Below are positions 24,616 to 32,430 of a stretch of DNA of 64,000 nt, one piece after another. The translations under genes and the position numbers were made by a program. This DNA is from Archangium sp. (GTDB lineage: Bacteria > Myxococcota > Myxococcia > Myxococcales > Myxococcaceae), in assembly GCA_030681645.1 (NCBI GenBank), contig JAUXRX010000009.1, forward strand, positions 124,001 through 188,000, in the 5' to 3' direction. The first letter of the stretch is position 1, and every line of letters begins with the position of its first letter. The notes beneath the pieces are model-generated. The model was not told the DNA's origin and did no database searches. It saw only the letters and a program-made list of their open reading frames with translations.

Positions 24616-24933
24616 TCAGAAATCTTCGAGATCGCGAATCCTCTGCTCCAGATCCGCCTGCAAGCTCATGTCTCGGCGCCCCAACGGCGTACCAAGCGCC
24701 CGTTCCCACGCCGCCTTCGCCTGGTCCTTCGCGCCCGCGCCGACATGAGCATCCCCCAGCGCGACGAGCGCGGCAGCGTAGGTCGGGTCGAGCTTCACCG
24801 CCTCGCTCAGCGCGGTCACCGCCTCGGGCCACCGCTTCTCGTCGACCATCAGGCGCCCCAGCGAGAAGTGGCCCATGGGGCTGTCGGGGAACTGGCGCAC
24901 CATCTCCTTGAACATCGCTTCGCGGTCACTCAT
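24616..24933 (-). CDS. Small TPR protein
   Basis: 105 residues from ATG 24933. Two TPR units are visible: FPDSPMGHFSLGRLMVDEKRWPEAVTALSEAVKLDP and TYAAALVALGDAHVGAGAKDQAKAAWERAL. The C-terminal helix is charged and ends DLEQRIRDLEDF. It has no signal peptide, so it is probably a cytoplasmic interaction module. The CorA gene, transcribed in the same direction, ends at 24963, 29 bp before this start, so the pair probably form one unit. A longer in-frame reading that reaches 26010 runs antisense to CorA and is rejected. Confidence 0.75.
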   Translation of the reverse strand: MSDREAMFKEMVRQFPDSPMGHFSLGRLMVDEKRWPEAVTALSEAVKLDPTYAAALVALGDAHVGAGAKDQAKAAWERALGTPLGRRDMSLQADLEQRIRDLEDF

Positions 24934-24962
24934 GGCTGCCCCTCTCTTACTCCGTGGCCCCC

Positions 24963-25871
24963 TCAGAGCCAGCGCATGCGGCGGAACAGGGTCACCGCCA
25001 GCACGACCAGCACCACCGACACCCCAAGGGTGGCCTCGAACGCGAGCTCGTGCCCCCCGAAGGGCAACTTCACGTTCATGCCGAAGAAGCTCGCCACCGC
25101 CGTGGGAATGGCGAAGAGCAGCGTCAGCGAGGTGAGCACCTTCATCACCACGTTGAGGTTGTTCGAGATGATCGAGGCAAAGGCGTCCATCATCTGCGAC
25201 AGGATGTTGGTCGATACTTCGGCCATCAGCCCCGCCTGACGGAACTCGACCAGCACGTCGGCCAGCAGGTCGAGCTCTGCGGGCGACTTGGAGAGCCGCT
25301 CGTCCTTGAGCAGCCGCTCCATCATGATCTGGTTCGAGGCCAGCGCCGTCTCGATGTGCACCAGCCCCTTCTGGTACGCGAGCAACTCCAGCACCTCGCG
25401 GTTGCGCAGCGAGCGCTCGAGCCGGCTCTCCACCTCGTCGACGCGGCGATCGAGCTCGCGCACGTCGAGCATGTACCGCTCTGCGACCCGCTCCAGCACC
25501 CGCAGCACCAGGCTCGTAGGGAGGGCGGGGTCGAGGTCCGCCGGCAGGTCGAGGCGGGTGAGCACGTCCTCGGCCACCGGGGTGACGGTGACCACGAGCC
25601 CCTTGAGCAGCATGAAGGCCAGCGGCGCAGTGCGAGGGACCCCCCCGATGCTGCAGGGCACACGCACGATCAGAAAGCTCGCCGCGTCCGCGTGGTCGAT
25701 GCGCGACACCTCGTCGGGGTCGAGCGCGTGCCGCAGAAAGTCCACCGGCACCGCCAGCTCCGACAACAACCGCTCGCGCTCCTCGGGGGTGGGCGCGACC
25801 GCGTGGACCCAGCGCGCCCCGGCCAGGGTCGTGGTGGGGCTGAGGCTGTGGTTCGACCAGACCGCGAACAT
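24963..25871 (-). CDS. corA: CorA-family Mg2+/divalent metal transporter
   Basis: 302 residues, normal CorA length. A soluble N-terminal funnel domain (about 1-235) is followed by two transmembrane helices. The first ends in the hallmark GMN at about 264-266 (SFFGMNVKLPF), and helix 2 is VSVVLVVLAVTLF before the basic end RRMRWL. The long stalk helix has EVLELLAYQKGLVHIETALASNQIMMERL. CorA forms a homopentameric channel for Mg2+ and sometimes Co2+ or Ni2+. ZntB-like zinc export is the alternative. The GMN motif itself does not separate them. Confidence 0.9.
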   Translation of the reverse strand: MFAVWSNHSLSPTTTLAGARWVHAVAPTPEERERLLSELAVPVDFLRHALDPDEVSRIDHADAASFLIVRVPCSIGGVPRTAPLAFMLLKGLVVTVTPVAEDVLTRLDLPADLDPALPTSLVLRVLERVAERYMLDVRELDRRVDEVESRLERSLRNREVLELLAYQKGLVHIETALASNQIMMERLLKDERLSKSPAELDLLADVLVEFRQAGLMAEVSTNILSQMMDAFASIISNNLNVVMKVLTSLTLLFAIPTAVASFFGMNVKLPFGGHELAFEATLGVSVVLVVLAVTLFRRMRWL

Positions 25872-25960
25872 GGCCGGGGCTTAGCACCGGCCCAGCAGGA
25901 ATGAGCGCCAGCGCGCGCAAGCGAGGTGACGGGGGCCGGGCCCGCGCGATAACAGGAGCC

Positions 25961-26593
25961 ATGCGCTCCCAGTGGCCATTCTTGTGCTGCCTGCTGCTGC
26001 TCGCCTGCAAGAAGGACCCTCCGGCCGGGTTGGTGAAGCCGCCCGCGCTTTCCCCGAAGGAGCTCTCGGTCGACGGCGTGTTTCACGCCCTCGCCTGCGG
26101 CCCCGTCACCGCCCTCTGGAGCGGCAACGCCGACGCGCTCAAGGACCTGCCGCAGCCCGCGCCGAAGTCGTTCGGCGTGGAGTCGCTCAGCTTCAAGTTC
26201 TCCGACGGCAGCTCGAAGGGCTTCGCGCCGACCGGCCAGGTGTTCTTCAACGACTGGCGCTTCGACATCTTCGCGCCCGACTGTTCGACGCTCGCCCTGC
26301 AGATCGATCACTACGGCCCGTACCACCTGGTGAAGACGGCCGACCTGCGCGGCTACCTCGAGGGCAAGGTGAAGCCCGTGGTGGTGCACGCCCCCAGCGA
26401 GAAGACCTCGATGGTGCACTCCGATGGCCGGTGGGTCACGCCCGAGTCATTCGAGTTCACCGCGAGCTGCTGCGGCGGCGCGCAGGTGTTCCAGGCGTCG
26501 GCGAAGGACGGGGCCTTGAAGAAGGTGTTCGACGCGCCCGCCGCGCCGAAGGGCCTCAAGCGGGCCGGCACCGGGTACGAGGTCCTTCCATGA
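25961..26593 (+). CDS. Lipoprotein, unknown function, coupled to proA
   Basis: 210 residues. Lipoprotein signal [16 protein letters not shown] with the lipid-anchor Cys at about 16. The mature chain ([24 protein letters not shown] to the end) has a Cys pair CC near residue 170 (TASCCGG) and single Cys elsewhere, and strands that suggest a small beta-rich domain. No family recognised. Its stop overlaps the proA start (ATGA at 26590-26593), so translation of proA is probably coupled to it, which is odd for an amino-acid biosynthesis gene. Confidence 0.6.
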   Translation: MRSQWPFLCCLLLLACKKDPPAGLVKPPALSPKELSVDGVFHALACGPVTALWSGNADALKDLPQPAPKSFGVESLSFKFSDGSSKGFAPTGQVFFNDWRFDIFAPDCSTLALQIDHYGPYHLVKTADLRGYLEGKVKPVVVHAPSEKTSMVHSDGRWVTPESFEFTASCCGGAQVFQASAKDGALKKVFDAPAAPKGLKRAGTGYEVLP

Positions 26594-27837
26594 GAGCCCT
26601 CGCCCTCGAGTCCCGCACCGCCGCGCGCGCGCTGGTGTCGGCGAGCACCGAGCAGAAGAACCGCGCCCTGGTGGAGATGGCCGCGGCGCTGCGGGCCTCG
26701 AGCGCCGCGCTCTGCGCGCAGAACGCGCTCGACGTGGCAGACGCGAAGCAGGCGGGGAAGAACGCGGCGTTCCTCGATCGGCTGCTGCTCGACCCGCCCC
26801 GCGTCGAGGCGATGGCGGCGGCGGTCGAGTCGGTGGCCGCGCTGCCTGACCCCGTCGGCGAGGTGACCGAGCGGTGGGTGCGCCCCAACGGGCTCGAGGT
26901 GCGCAAGGAACGGCTGCCCCTGGGCGTGGTGCTGATGATCTACGAGGCGCGGCCCAACGTGACCAGCGACGCGGCGGCGCTGTGCCTCAAGAGCGGGAAC
27001 GCGGCGATCCTGCGCGGTGGCTCGGAGTCGTTTCGCACCAACCAGGCGATCGCCCGCGCGCTGCAGGTGGGGCTGGCGAAGGCGGGCCTGCCGGCCGCGA
27101 GCGTGCAACTGGTGCCCACGACGGATCGCGAGTCGATGCTCGAGCTGCTCAAGCTCGAGGGGCTGATCGACCTGTGCATTCCGCGCGGCGGGGAAGGGCT
27201 CATTCGTTTCGTGGTGGAGCACGCGCGCGTGCCGGTGGTGAAGCACTACCAGGGCGTGTGTCACGTCTACGTCGAGCAGACGGCCGACCTCGCGGTGGCC
27301 GAGCGCATCATCGTCAACGCCAAGGCCTCCCGCCCGGGCGTGTGCAACGCGGCCGAGTGCCTGCTGGTCGACGCCTCGGTGGCACAGACGTTTCTCCCCG
27401 CAGCCGGGCGCGCGCTGGTGGCGAAGGGCGTGGAGCTGCGGGCCGAAGCGCGGGCTCGCGCGGTGCTCGAAGGGGCCGGCGTGCCGGTGACGGCTGCCAG
27501 GCCCGACGACTTCGGCCGGGAGTTCCTCGAGCTGATCCTGGCGGTGAAGGTGGTGGACGGCTTCGAGGGGGCGCTGGCGCACATCGCGCAGTACGGCAGC
27601 GAGCACACCGAGGCGATCATCACCCGCGACGAAGCGCTGTCCCGCCGCTTCACCCGCGAGGTGACGGCGTCGGCGGTGATGGTGAACGCCTCGACGCGCT
27701 TCAACGACGGCGGTGAGCTGGGCCTGGGCGCGGAGATCGGCATCAGCACCAGCCGGCTCCACGCGTTCGGCGCGATGGGCCTCAAGGAGCTCACCTCCCA
27801 GAAGTACGTGGTCGTGGGCGACGGCCAGGTCCGCTGA
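26590..27837 (+). CDS. proA: Gamma-glutamyl phosphate reductase
   Basis: 415 residues, full length. The NADPH-dependent aldehyde-dehydrogenase-like fold has [28 protein letters not shown], the catalytic Cys in [14 protein letters not shown], and the C-terminal [10 protein letters not shown] and [24 protein letters not shown]. ProA reduces gamma-glutamyl phosphate to the semialdehyde in proline synthesis. proB, its usual partner, is not in the window. It overlaps the upstream lipoprotein stop by 4 bp and is followed 56 bp later by rsfS, where nadD would stand in many related genomes. Confidence 0.96.
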   Translation: MRALALESRTAARALVSASTEQKNRALVEMAAALRASSAALCAQNALDVADAKQAGKNAAFLDRLLLDPPRVEAMAAAVESVAALPDPVGEVTERWVRPNGLEVRKERLPLGVVLMIYEARPNVTSDAAALCLKSGNAAILRGGSESFRTNQAIARALQVGLAKAGLPAASVQLVPTTDRESMLELLKLEGLIDLCIPRGGEGLIRFVVEHARVPVVKHYQGVCHVYVEQTADLAVAERIIVNAKASRPGVCNAAECLLVDASVAQTFLPAAGRALVAKGVELRAEARARAVLEGAGVPVTAARPDDFGREFLELILAVKVVDGFEGALAHIAQYGSEHTEAIITRDEALSRRFTREVTASAVMVNASTRFNDGGELGLGAEIGISTSRLHAFGAMGLKELTSQKYVVVGDGQVR

Positions 27838-27893
27838 ACGCCAGCCGGCTGATCCGTAGAGCGCCCACCCGGGCTTTGGGCTATGCGCGACCC

Positions 27894-28532
27894 ATGGCAG
27901 CGAAGAAGAAGACCCCCGCGAAGAAGAAGCCTGTCTCGAGCAGAGTCGAGAGGCCCGCGTTCAAGAAGAAGCCGGCGCAGAAGGCCTCGCCGGGCAAGTC
28001 GTCCAGCAAGCCGTCGGGCAAGAAGTCTTCCAGCAAGAAGCTCACGGCGAAGCCCGCGAAGGCCGGGAAGACGGCGAAGAAGGGCACCAAGCGCCCGCCC
28101 GCCCGCACCTCCAAGCGGCCCTCGCCGCGCCGCAAGGTCGCGCCGAAGAAGGGCACCCAGAAGCCCGCGAAGACGAAGATCCTCGAGGCGCCCGAGGCCC
28201 TCGCGCTCGCTCGCTCGATCGCCGCGGTCGCCGCCGAGAAGAAGGCCGAACACATCATCATCATCGACGTGCGCGCCCGCTCGTCGGCCGTTGGCTACGA
28301 CTACCTGGTGATCGCCTCGGGTGAGTCAGACCGCCAGCTGTCCGCCATGCACGAGGGCGTCGACGACCTGCTCAGGCCGCAGGGCAAGCGCGCCGCCGTG
28401 GTCGAGGCGTCGGCTGACTGGGTGTGCGTCACCTACGACGAAGGCGTGATGGCCCACTTCTTCACCCCCGACCGCCGCGAGCAGACCGACCTGGAAGGCA
28501 TCTGGAGCGACGCTCCCCGGGTCAACCCGTAA
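27894..28532 (+). CDS. rsfS: Ribosome silencing factor RsfS with Lys-rich extension
   Basis: 212 residues from ATG 27894. The C-terminal 110 residues are the RsfS/Iojap domain (LARSIAAVAAEKKAEHIIIIDVR, YDYLVIASGESDRQLSAM, ADWVCVTYDEGVMAHFFTP). It blocks subunit joining by binding uL14 on the 50S subunit when nutrients are scarce. The first ~95 residues are almost all Lys, Ser, Pro, Ala and Arg (AAKKKTPAKKK, SGKKSSSKK), like the tails of histone H1. Typical RsfS proteins are 105-120 residues, so the extension nearly doubles it. It may bind RNA or ribosomes nonspecifically. It lies between proA and rlmH. Confidence 0.92.
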   Translation: MAAKKKTPAKKKPVSSRVERPAFKKKPAQKASPGKSSSKPSGKKSSSKKLTAKPAKAGKTAKKGTKRPPARTSKRPSPRRKVAPKKGTQKPAKTKILEAPEALALARSIAAVAAEKKAEHIIIIDVRARSSAVGYDYLVIASGESDRQLSAMHEGVDDLLRPQGKRAAVVEASADWVCVTYDEGVMAHFFTPDRREQTDLEGIWSDAPRVNP

Positions 28533-28555
28533 CCACTCGCTGAAGGCCGGACCCC

Positions 28556-29014
28556 ATGAAGCTCACCTTCCTCTCGGTCGGCAAAGACCGGTCGGGCCTC
28601 TTTTCGCCCGGCGTCGACGAATACGTGAAGCGCCTGGGTCACACCGCGAAGGTGGCGGTGGTCGAGCTGCCCGAGTCGCGCGCGTCGGGTGACAGGGCGA
28701 AAGAAGAAGAGGGCCAGGCGCTGCTGGGGAAGCTCTCGGGCCGCGACGTGCTGGTGGCCCTCGACGAGCGGGGCAAGGCGCTCTCGAGCGTGGACTTCGC
28801 GAAGTGGCTGGGCCGTCAGCAGGACTCCGGCAAAGACGTCGCCTTCGTCATCGGCGGCGACGAGGGCCTGTCGGACGCGGTGCGGGCGAAGGCGGGGCTG
28901 GTCTTGTCGCTGTCGGCGATGACCCTGCCCCATCGGCTCGCGCGGCTGATGCTGGTAGAGCAGGTGTACCGGGGCTTCTCGATCCTCAGGGGCGAGCCGT
29001 ACCACAAGGCGTGA
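28556..29014 (+). CDS. rlmH: 23S rRNA m3Psi1915 methyltransferase RlmH
   Basis: 152 residues, the usual size. SPOUT fold: VALDERGKALSS, FVIGGDEGLSDAVRAKAGLVLSLSAMTLPHRLARLMLVEQVYR, and the diagnostic C-terminus GEPYHKA. It methylates pseudouridine 1915 in helix 69 of 23S rRNA with SAM on the assembled 70S ribosome. Its start is 23 bp after rsfS, the standard rsfS-rlmH arrangement. Confidence 0.96.
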   Translation: MKLTFLSVGKDRSGLFSPGVDEYVKRLGHTAKVAVVELPESRASGDRAKEEEGQALLGKLSGRDVLVALDERGKALSSVDFAKWLGRQQDSGKDVAFVIGGDEGLSDAVRAKAGLVLSLSAMTLPHRLARLMLVEQVYRGFSILRGEPYHKA

Positions 29015-29093
29015 GGCAGCAATGACGACGGGCCGACGCACAACCCGATGGCTCCTGTCCCGCCGGACGGCGTATCTTCCCGACGCCCCCTCC

Positions 29094-30122
29094 ATGCCGC
29101 TGCACATCGCCGTTCTCCAGGATCGCTTCCGCGCCGCAGTGCTTGGCTTCGCCATCGGTGACGCGCTCGGCTTTCCGCTGCGCGGGTTGCCCGCGCCGGC
29201 CCTGATGCGGCAGCAGCCCACGGCCGATGACTTCGCCTCGCGGCCACGGGGTGGCTTTCCCCGCGGGCAGTTCTCCGACGACACCCAGATGATGATGGCC
29301 GTCGCCGACTCGGTGGTGCGGGAGAAGCGCATCGACGGCCGCACCGCTGCGCAGCACCTCTCGTGGCTCTGGCAGGAAGGCACGGTGCTGCAGCCCCCGC
29401 CGTCCGCCACCCAGGCCGCCGAGGCGCTGCTCGCCGGCACCCCGTGGATGAGCGCTGGCGCGCCGCTGGGCGTGTGCGACCCCTCGAGCCTGTCGCGCGG
29501 CGTGGTGGTGGGCCTGTCGAGCGAGCCCACGCCGACCCGGCTGGCCCACGACGCGCAGGTGCTCACGGTGATGACCCACAAGGACCCGCTCTGCTCGGCC
29601 GCGGTGTCGGCCTTCGCCTGCGCGATTCAGCTGGGGCTCTCGGGCGAGGCGATGAGCGCGGAAGACTTCTGCGAGCACGTGAGCAAGGCCGCCGCGCCGC
29701 ACAGCCCGGCGCTGGCCGACGAGCTGTACTACCTGCCCCGCGCGCTCGCCTGGGACGTGGACAAGGCGATGGTGGCGCTGCGGCGCGTGGGCGTGACCCC
29801 GTCGCACTACGACTTCGAGCTGGGCGTGCCCGCGCACGTGACGCCGGTGTTGCTCACCTCGCTGTATTGTTTCCTCAAGTCGCCCGCCGATTTCCGGCAG
29901 GCCGCGCAGCTGGCGCTGCGGAGCGGCGGCGAGGTCGACGTGATCGTCGGCATCACGACCGCGGTCGCGGGTGCACACCTGGGGATGGATTCCATTCCCG
30001 CGCGGCTGCGCAAGAACGTGATGTACGCCGAGGCGCTGGTCGAGGTCGCGGATCGGTTGTTCGACGTGAAGCTCTCTCGCGTTCCCGTGGTCACGGCCGC
30101 GTTTGCCACGGTGAAGCGGTAG
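29094..30122 (+). CDS. ADP-ribosylglycohydrolase family protein
   Basis: 342 residues from ATG 29094 (MPLHIAVLQDRF). The DraG/ARH-like fold is supported by VLGFAIGDALGFPLRG near the start and the metal-binding FPRGQFSDDTQMMMAVADSVV (about 58-80). The C-terminal metal motif, usually GGDxDT, is GGEVDVIVGITTAVAGA here, with Glu for the first Asp. The family removes ADP-ribose from proteins or small molecules. The changed motif could alter metal binding but Glu may still serve. A macrodomain protein lies at 47220, not linked to it. Confidence 0.8.
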   Translation: MPLHIAVLQDRFRAAVLGFAIGDALGFPLRGLPAPALMRQQPTADDFASRPRGGFPRGQFSDDTQMMMAVADSVVREKRIDGRTAAQHLSWLWQEGTVLQPPPSATQAAEALLAGTPWMSAGAPLGVCDPSSLSRGVVVGLSSEPTPTRLAHDAQVLTVMTHKDPLCSAAVSAFACAIQLGLSGEAMSAEDFCEHVSKAAAPHSPALADELYYLPRALAWDVDKAMVALRRVGVTPSHYDFELGVPAHVTPVLLTSLYCFLKSPADFRQAAQLALRSGGEVDVIVGITTAVAGAHLGMDSIPARLRKNVMYAEALVEVADRLFDVKLSRVPVVTAAFATVKR

Positions 30123-30150
30123 GGCCGTTTCGTCCTCTCCCCGAGGTTGC

Positions 30151-30378
30151 ATGATTCACCCGTTCAGCAACGCCACGCAGAGCAAGTGGGACAAGGGCGA
30201 GTTCAAGGTGCAGCTGCTGCTGCCCGAGACCTCGCGCCCGATGGGCTTCTGTGACGGCACCGCGGCCGACCGCGCCGAGCTCAAGGCGATCGCCGACGCG
30301 GAGAACAGCTCGATGGAGATCGAAGTGAAGGTGCTCAAGACCGGCCGGGAGATCTGGACGCTCCGCGGCGGCACCTGA
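30151..30378 (+). CDS. Small acidic protein, unknown function
   Basis: 75 residues after a GAGG ribosome-binding site (30141-30149). The chain is charged, with a compact alpha/beta look (KGEFKVQLLLPET, ADRAELKAIADAENSSMEIEVKVLKTGREIWTL). No Cys-rich or membrane feature, so it is likely cytoplasmic. The gene is 28 bp after the glycohydrolase and may be co-transcribed with it. I do not recognise a family, and the main support is coding-like codon use and the ribosome-binding site. Confidence 0.55.
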   Translation: MIHPFSNATQSKWDKGEFKVQLLLPETSRPMGFCDGTAADRAELKAIADAENSSMEIEVKVLKTGREIWTLRGGT

Positions 30379-30387
30379 GCCCGCCCC

Positions 30388-31284
30388 TCATCGTTCGGCG
30401 GGCGGCAACCAGAGCCTCACGGCACCGGCCAGCAGGCGGAGGTCCGCGAAGTGTGAGCGAGGGGCACCCTGCCTCGGCCGCACCGCGTCGTCGATGCGCA
30501 GCCGTTCCTGTTCGAGCACCACGTGCACGTGCTTCGCCTTGCGCGTCGCGAACGGCGGGGGCTGCGCGTCGGAGCCGAGCTCGAGCGCGGCGAGGTAGGT
30601 GGTCAGCCGCTCCACCTCGCGCGCCCCGAGCAGCAGCACGTCGAGCTGGCCATCGGAGGGCACCGCGTTCGCCGCGAGCTGGAGGTTCGGCCCGAAGGAC
30701 TTCGCGTTCATCACGTCGACCGACACGTATTCTCCCGAAGCGTCCTGGCCGTCGATGGTGATCGTCCACCTGCGGGGCTGGTAGGCCCCGAGGGCCTTGC
30801 GCAGCAGGCCCACCGCGTGGGCCGGCTCCTTGTCCTTCTCGGTCACCTTGGCCTGCAGCGCCTGGCAGAACCAGCCCACCCCCGCGCTCTCGCAGAAGTA
30901 GCGCTCGCCCCAGCTGCCGCTGGCGACGCCCACGTCGAGCGGGGCCTCCCGGGGCTCCTCGAGCAGCCGCAGCAGCACCTCGAGGTCATGCGGCATGCCC
31001 ACGGTGCGAGCCAGGTTGTTCGCGGTGCCCATGGGCAGGATCACCAGCGGCACCGTGGTGTTGACCAGCCGCCGCACCACGCCGAGCACCGTTCCATCAC
31101 CCCCGGCGGCGATCACCACGTCTGCGCGCTGCGCGAGGTTCTTCCCCAGCCCCTGGTCGGGCGCGACCGTGCTCACCTCGTGGCCCGTGTCCTCGAGCGC
31201 CTGGAGGAGCATCCGGTGGGCCCCGGGTCCAGCGCGCGCGGCAGGGTTCTGCACGAGGGTCACCCGTCTCGACACTGTGCCCAT
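30388..31284 (-). CDS. Diacylglycerol kinase-type lipid kinase
   Basis: 298 residues from ATG 31284 (MGTVSRRVTLV); a GTG seven codons earlier is possible. The DAGK catalytic domain shows LVQNPAARAG, the phosphate-binding IAAGGDGTVLGVVRRL, and PLVILPMGTANNLARTVGMP; the C-terminal beta sandwich has SFGPNLQLAANAVPSDGQLDVLLL. Bacterial members phosphorylate diacylglycerol, phosphatidylglycerol or related lipids (YegS/DgkB-like). The exact substrate cannot be told. It is divergent from surE (59 bp between starts). Confidence 0.87.
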   Translation of the reverse strand: MGTVSRRVTLVQNPAARAGPGAHRMLLQALEDTGHEVSTVAPDQGLGKNLAQRADVVIAAGGDGTVLGVVRRLVNTTVPLVILPMGTANNLARTVGMPHDLEVLLRLLEEPREAPLDVGVASGSWGERYFCESAGVGWFCQALQAKVTEKDKEPAHAVGLLRKALGAYQPRRWTITIDGQDASGEYVSVDVMNAKSFGPNLQLAANAVPSDGQLDVLLLGAREVERLTTYLAALELGSDAQPPPFATRKAKHVHVVLEQERLRIDDAVRPRQGAPRSHFADLRLLAGAVRLWLPPAER

Positions 31285-31343
31285 GGGCAGCAGTAGCGAG
31301 GTCACCCGGTTGCCGCCACGCGTCGGCGCACTTACACAGAAGA

Positions 31344-32078
31344 ATGCACATCCTCATCGCGAACGACGACGGCGTCTTCAGTCCGGGTATCGCGGCGCTC
31401 GCGAAGCTCGCGTCTGAGTTCGGCGAGGTCCGCATCGTGGCCCCGGACGTGGAGCAATCTTCGATCGGCCAGGCCATCAGCCCCAGCCGGCCGCTGTCGT
31501 ATCGCCGCGTGCGCATCGGCGCGTTCGAGGCCTTCAGGGTGAACGGCACGCCTTCTGACTGCGTCGCGCTGGGTATTCACCACTGGGAGCGGGTGGACGT
31601 GGTGCTCAGCGGCATCAACCAGGGGCTCAACGTGGGCAACGCCTGCTGGCACTCGGGAACGCTCGCCGCGGCCAAGCAGGCCGCGCTGTTCGGGGTGCGC
31701 GGCATCGCCCTGAGCGCGCCGTCGATCGAAGACCACGGCGACTACGAGCTGCTCATGCCTTCCGCGCGGCGGGTGTTGCACACGCTGCTCACCCAGAAGC
31801 CGCTGGCGCTGCTGCACAACGTGAACTTCCCCCTCGACCCGAAGGGGATCGCCTGGACGAAGCAGTCGGTGCGCCACTACGACGGCAAGATCGTCCCCGC
31901 CCAGGACCCCTACGGCCGGAAGGTGTTCTGGTTTGCGGCGCTGCCCATCGAGGCCGTGGAGCCCGGCACCGATCGCTGGGCGCTCACCCAGGACCTGGTG
32001 TCCATCACCCCGCTCCGCCTCGACCTCACGGATCAGGACTGCCTCTCAGAGGACTCGAAGCGGCTGGCGTTCGACTGA
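31344..32078 (+). CDS. surE: 5'/3'-nucleotidase SurE
   Basis: 244 residues, the normal length. The metal site IANDDG is at residues 5-10, with APDVEQSSIGQAIS and the second ligand SGINQGLNVGN at about 92-102, and WHSGTLAAAKQAALFGVRGIALS. SurE dephosphorylates nucleoside monophosphates, exopolyphosphate in some species, and acts in stationary-phase survival with pcm and rpoS, which are not present here. It is followed 5 bp later by the end of the convergent PilZ gene. Confidence 0.94.
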   Translation: MHILIANDDGVFSPGIAALAKLASEFGEVRIVAPDVEQSSIGQAISPSRPLSYRRVRIGAFEAFRVNGTPSDCVALGIHHWERVDVVLSGINQGLNVGNACWHSGTLAAAKQAALFGVRGIALSAPSIEDHGDYELLMPSARRVLHTLLTQKPLALLHNVNFPLDPKGIAWTKQSVRHYDGKIVPAQDPYGRKVFWFAALPIEAVEPGTDRWALTQDLVSITPLRLDLTDQDCLSEDSKRLAFD

Positions 32079-32083
32079 GACCT

Positions 32084-32386
32084 TCAGCGCCGCTGGCGAA
32101 TCGAGAGCAGCGCGCGCAGCCCCGGCGAGACGCTGGTGAACTGAACGCCCAGGCGGTGCCACGTGCTCGCCATCGGGTTGCCCGGTGTCACCCACGCCAC
32201 GCGCCCGGTCCACTTGAGCTCGAGGTGCCCATGCAGCACGAAGCCGCTCACCTCGGCGCCCGCCGCGTGCAGCGTGGGGCTCTCGAGGCACAGGCCCGTG
32301 TCTGAGACGTCCGCGCTGAGCGCGGCGCGACGGCCGATGGAGACGGGAAGCCGGAGGGCGAGTCGATTCGCTACACGTTGGGACAT
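32084..32386 (-). CDS. PilZ domain protein
   Basis: 100 residues, a single PilZ domain. The N-terminal motif is NRLALRLPVSI-GRRAALSADVSDTGLCLES: R residues and D/NxSxxG-type DVSDTG for cyclic-di-GMP binding are present, although the first Arg motif (usually RxxxR) is only weakly matched. The end ...WHRLGVQFTSVSPGLRALL completes the barrel. Probable c-di-GMP receptor for a motility or regulatory partner. Two GGDEF proteins lie in the window (45679, 63103). Confidence 0.75.
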   Translation of the reverse strand: MSQRVANRLALRLPVSIGRRAALSADVSDTGLCLESPTLHAAGAEVSGFVLHGHLELKWTGRVAWVTPGNPMASTWHRLGVQFTSVSPGLRALLSIRQRR

Positions 32387-32430
32387 GCCACCGACGCTCG
32401 CACGGCGAGCGAGGTGGGCAAGTTCTCGGC

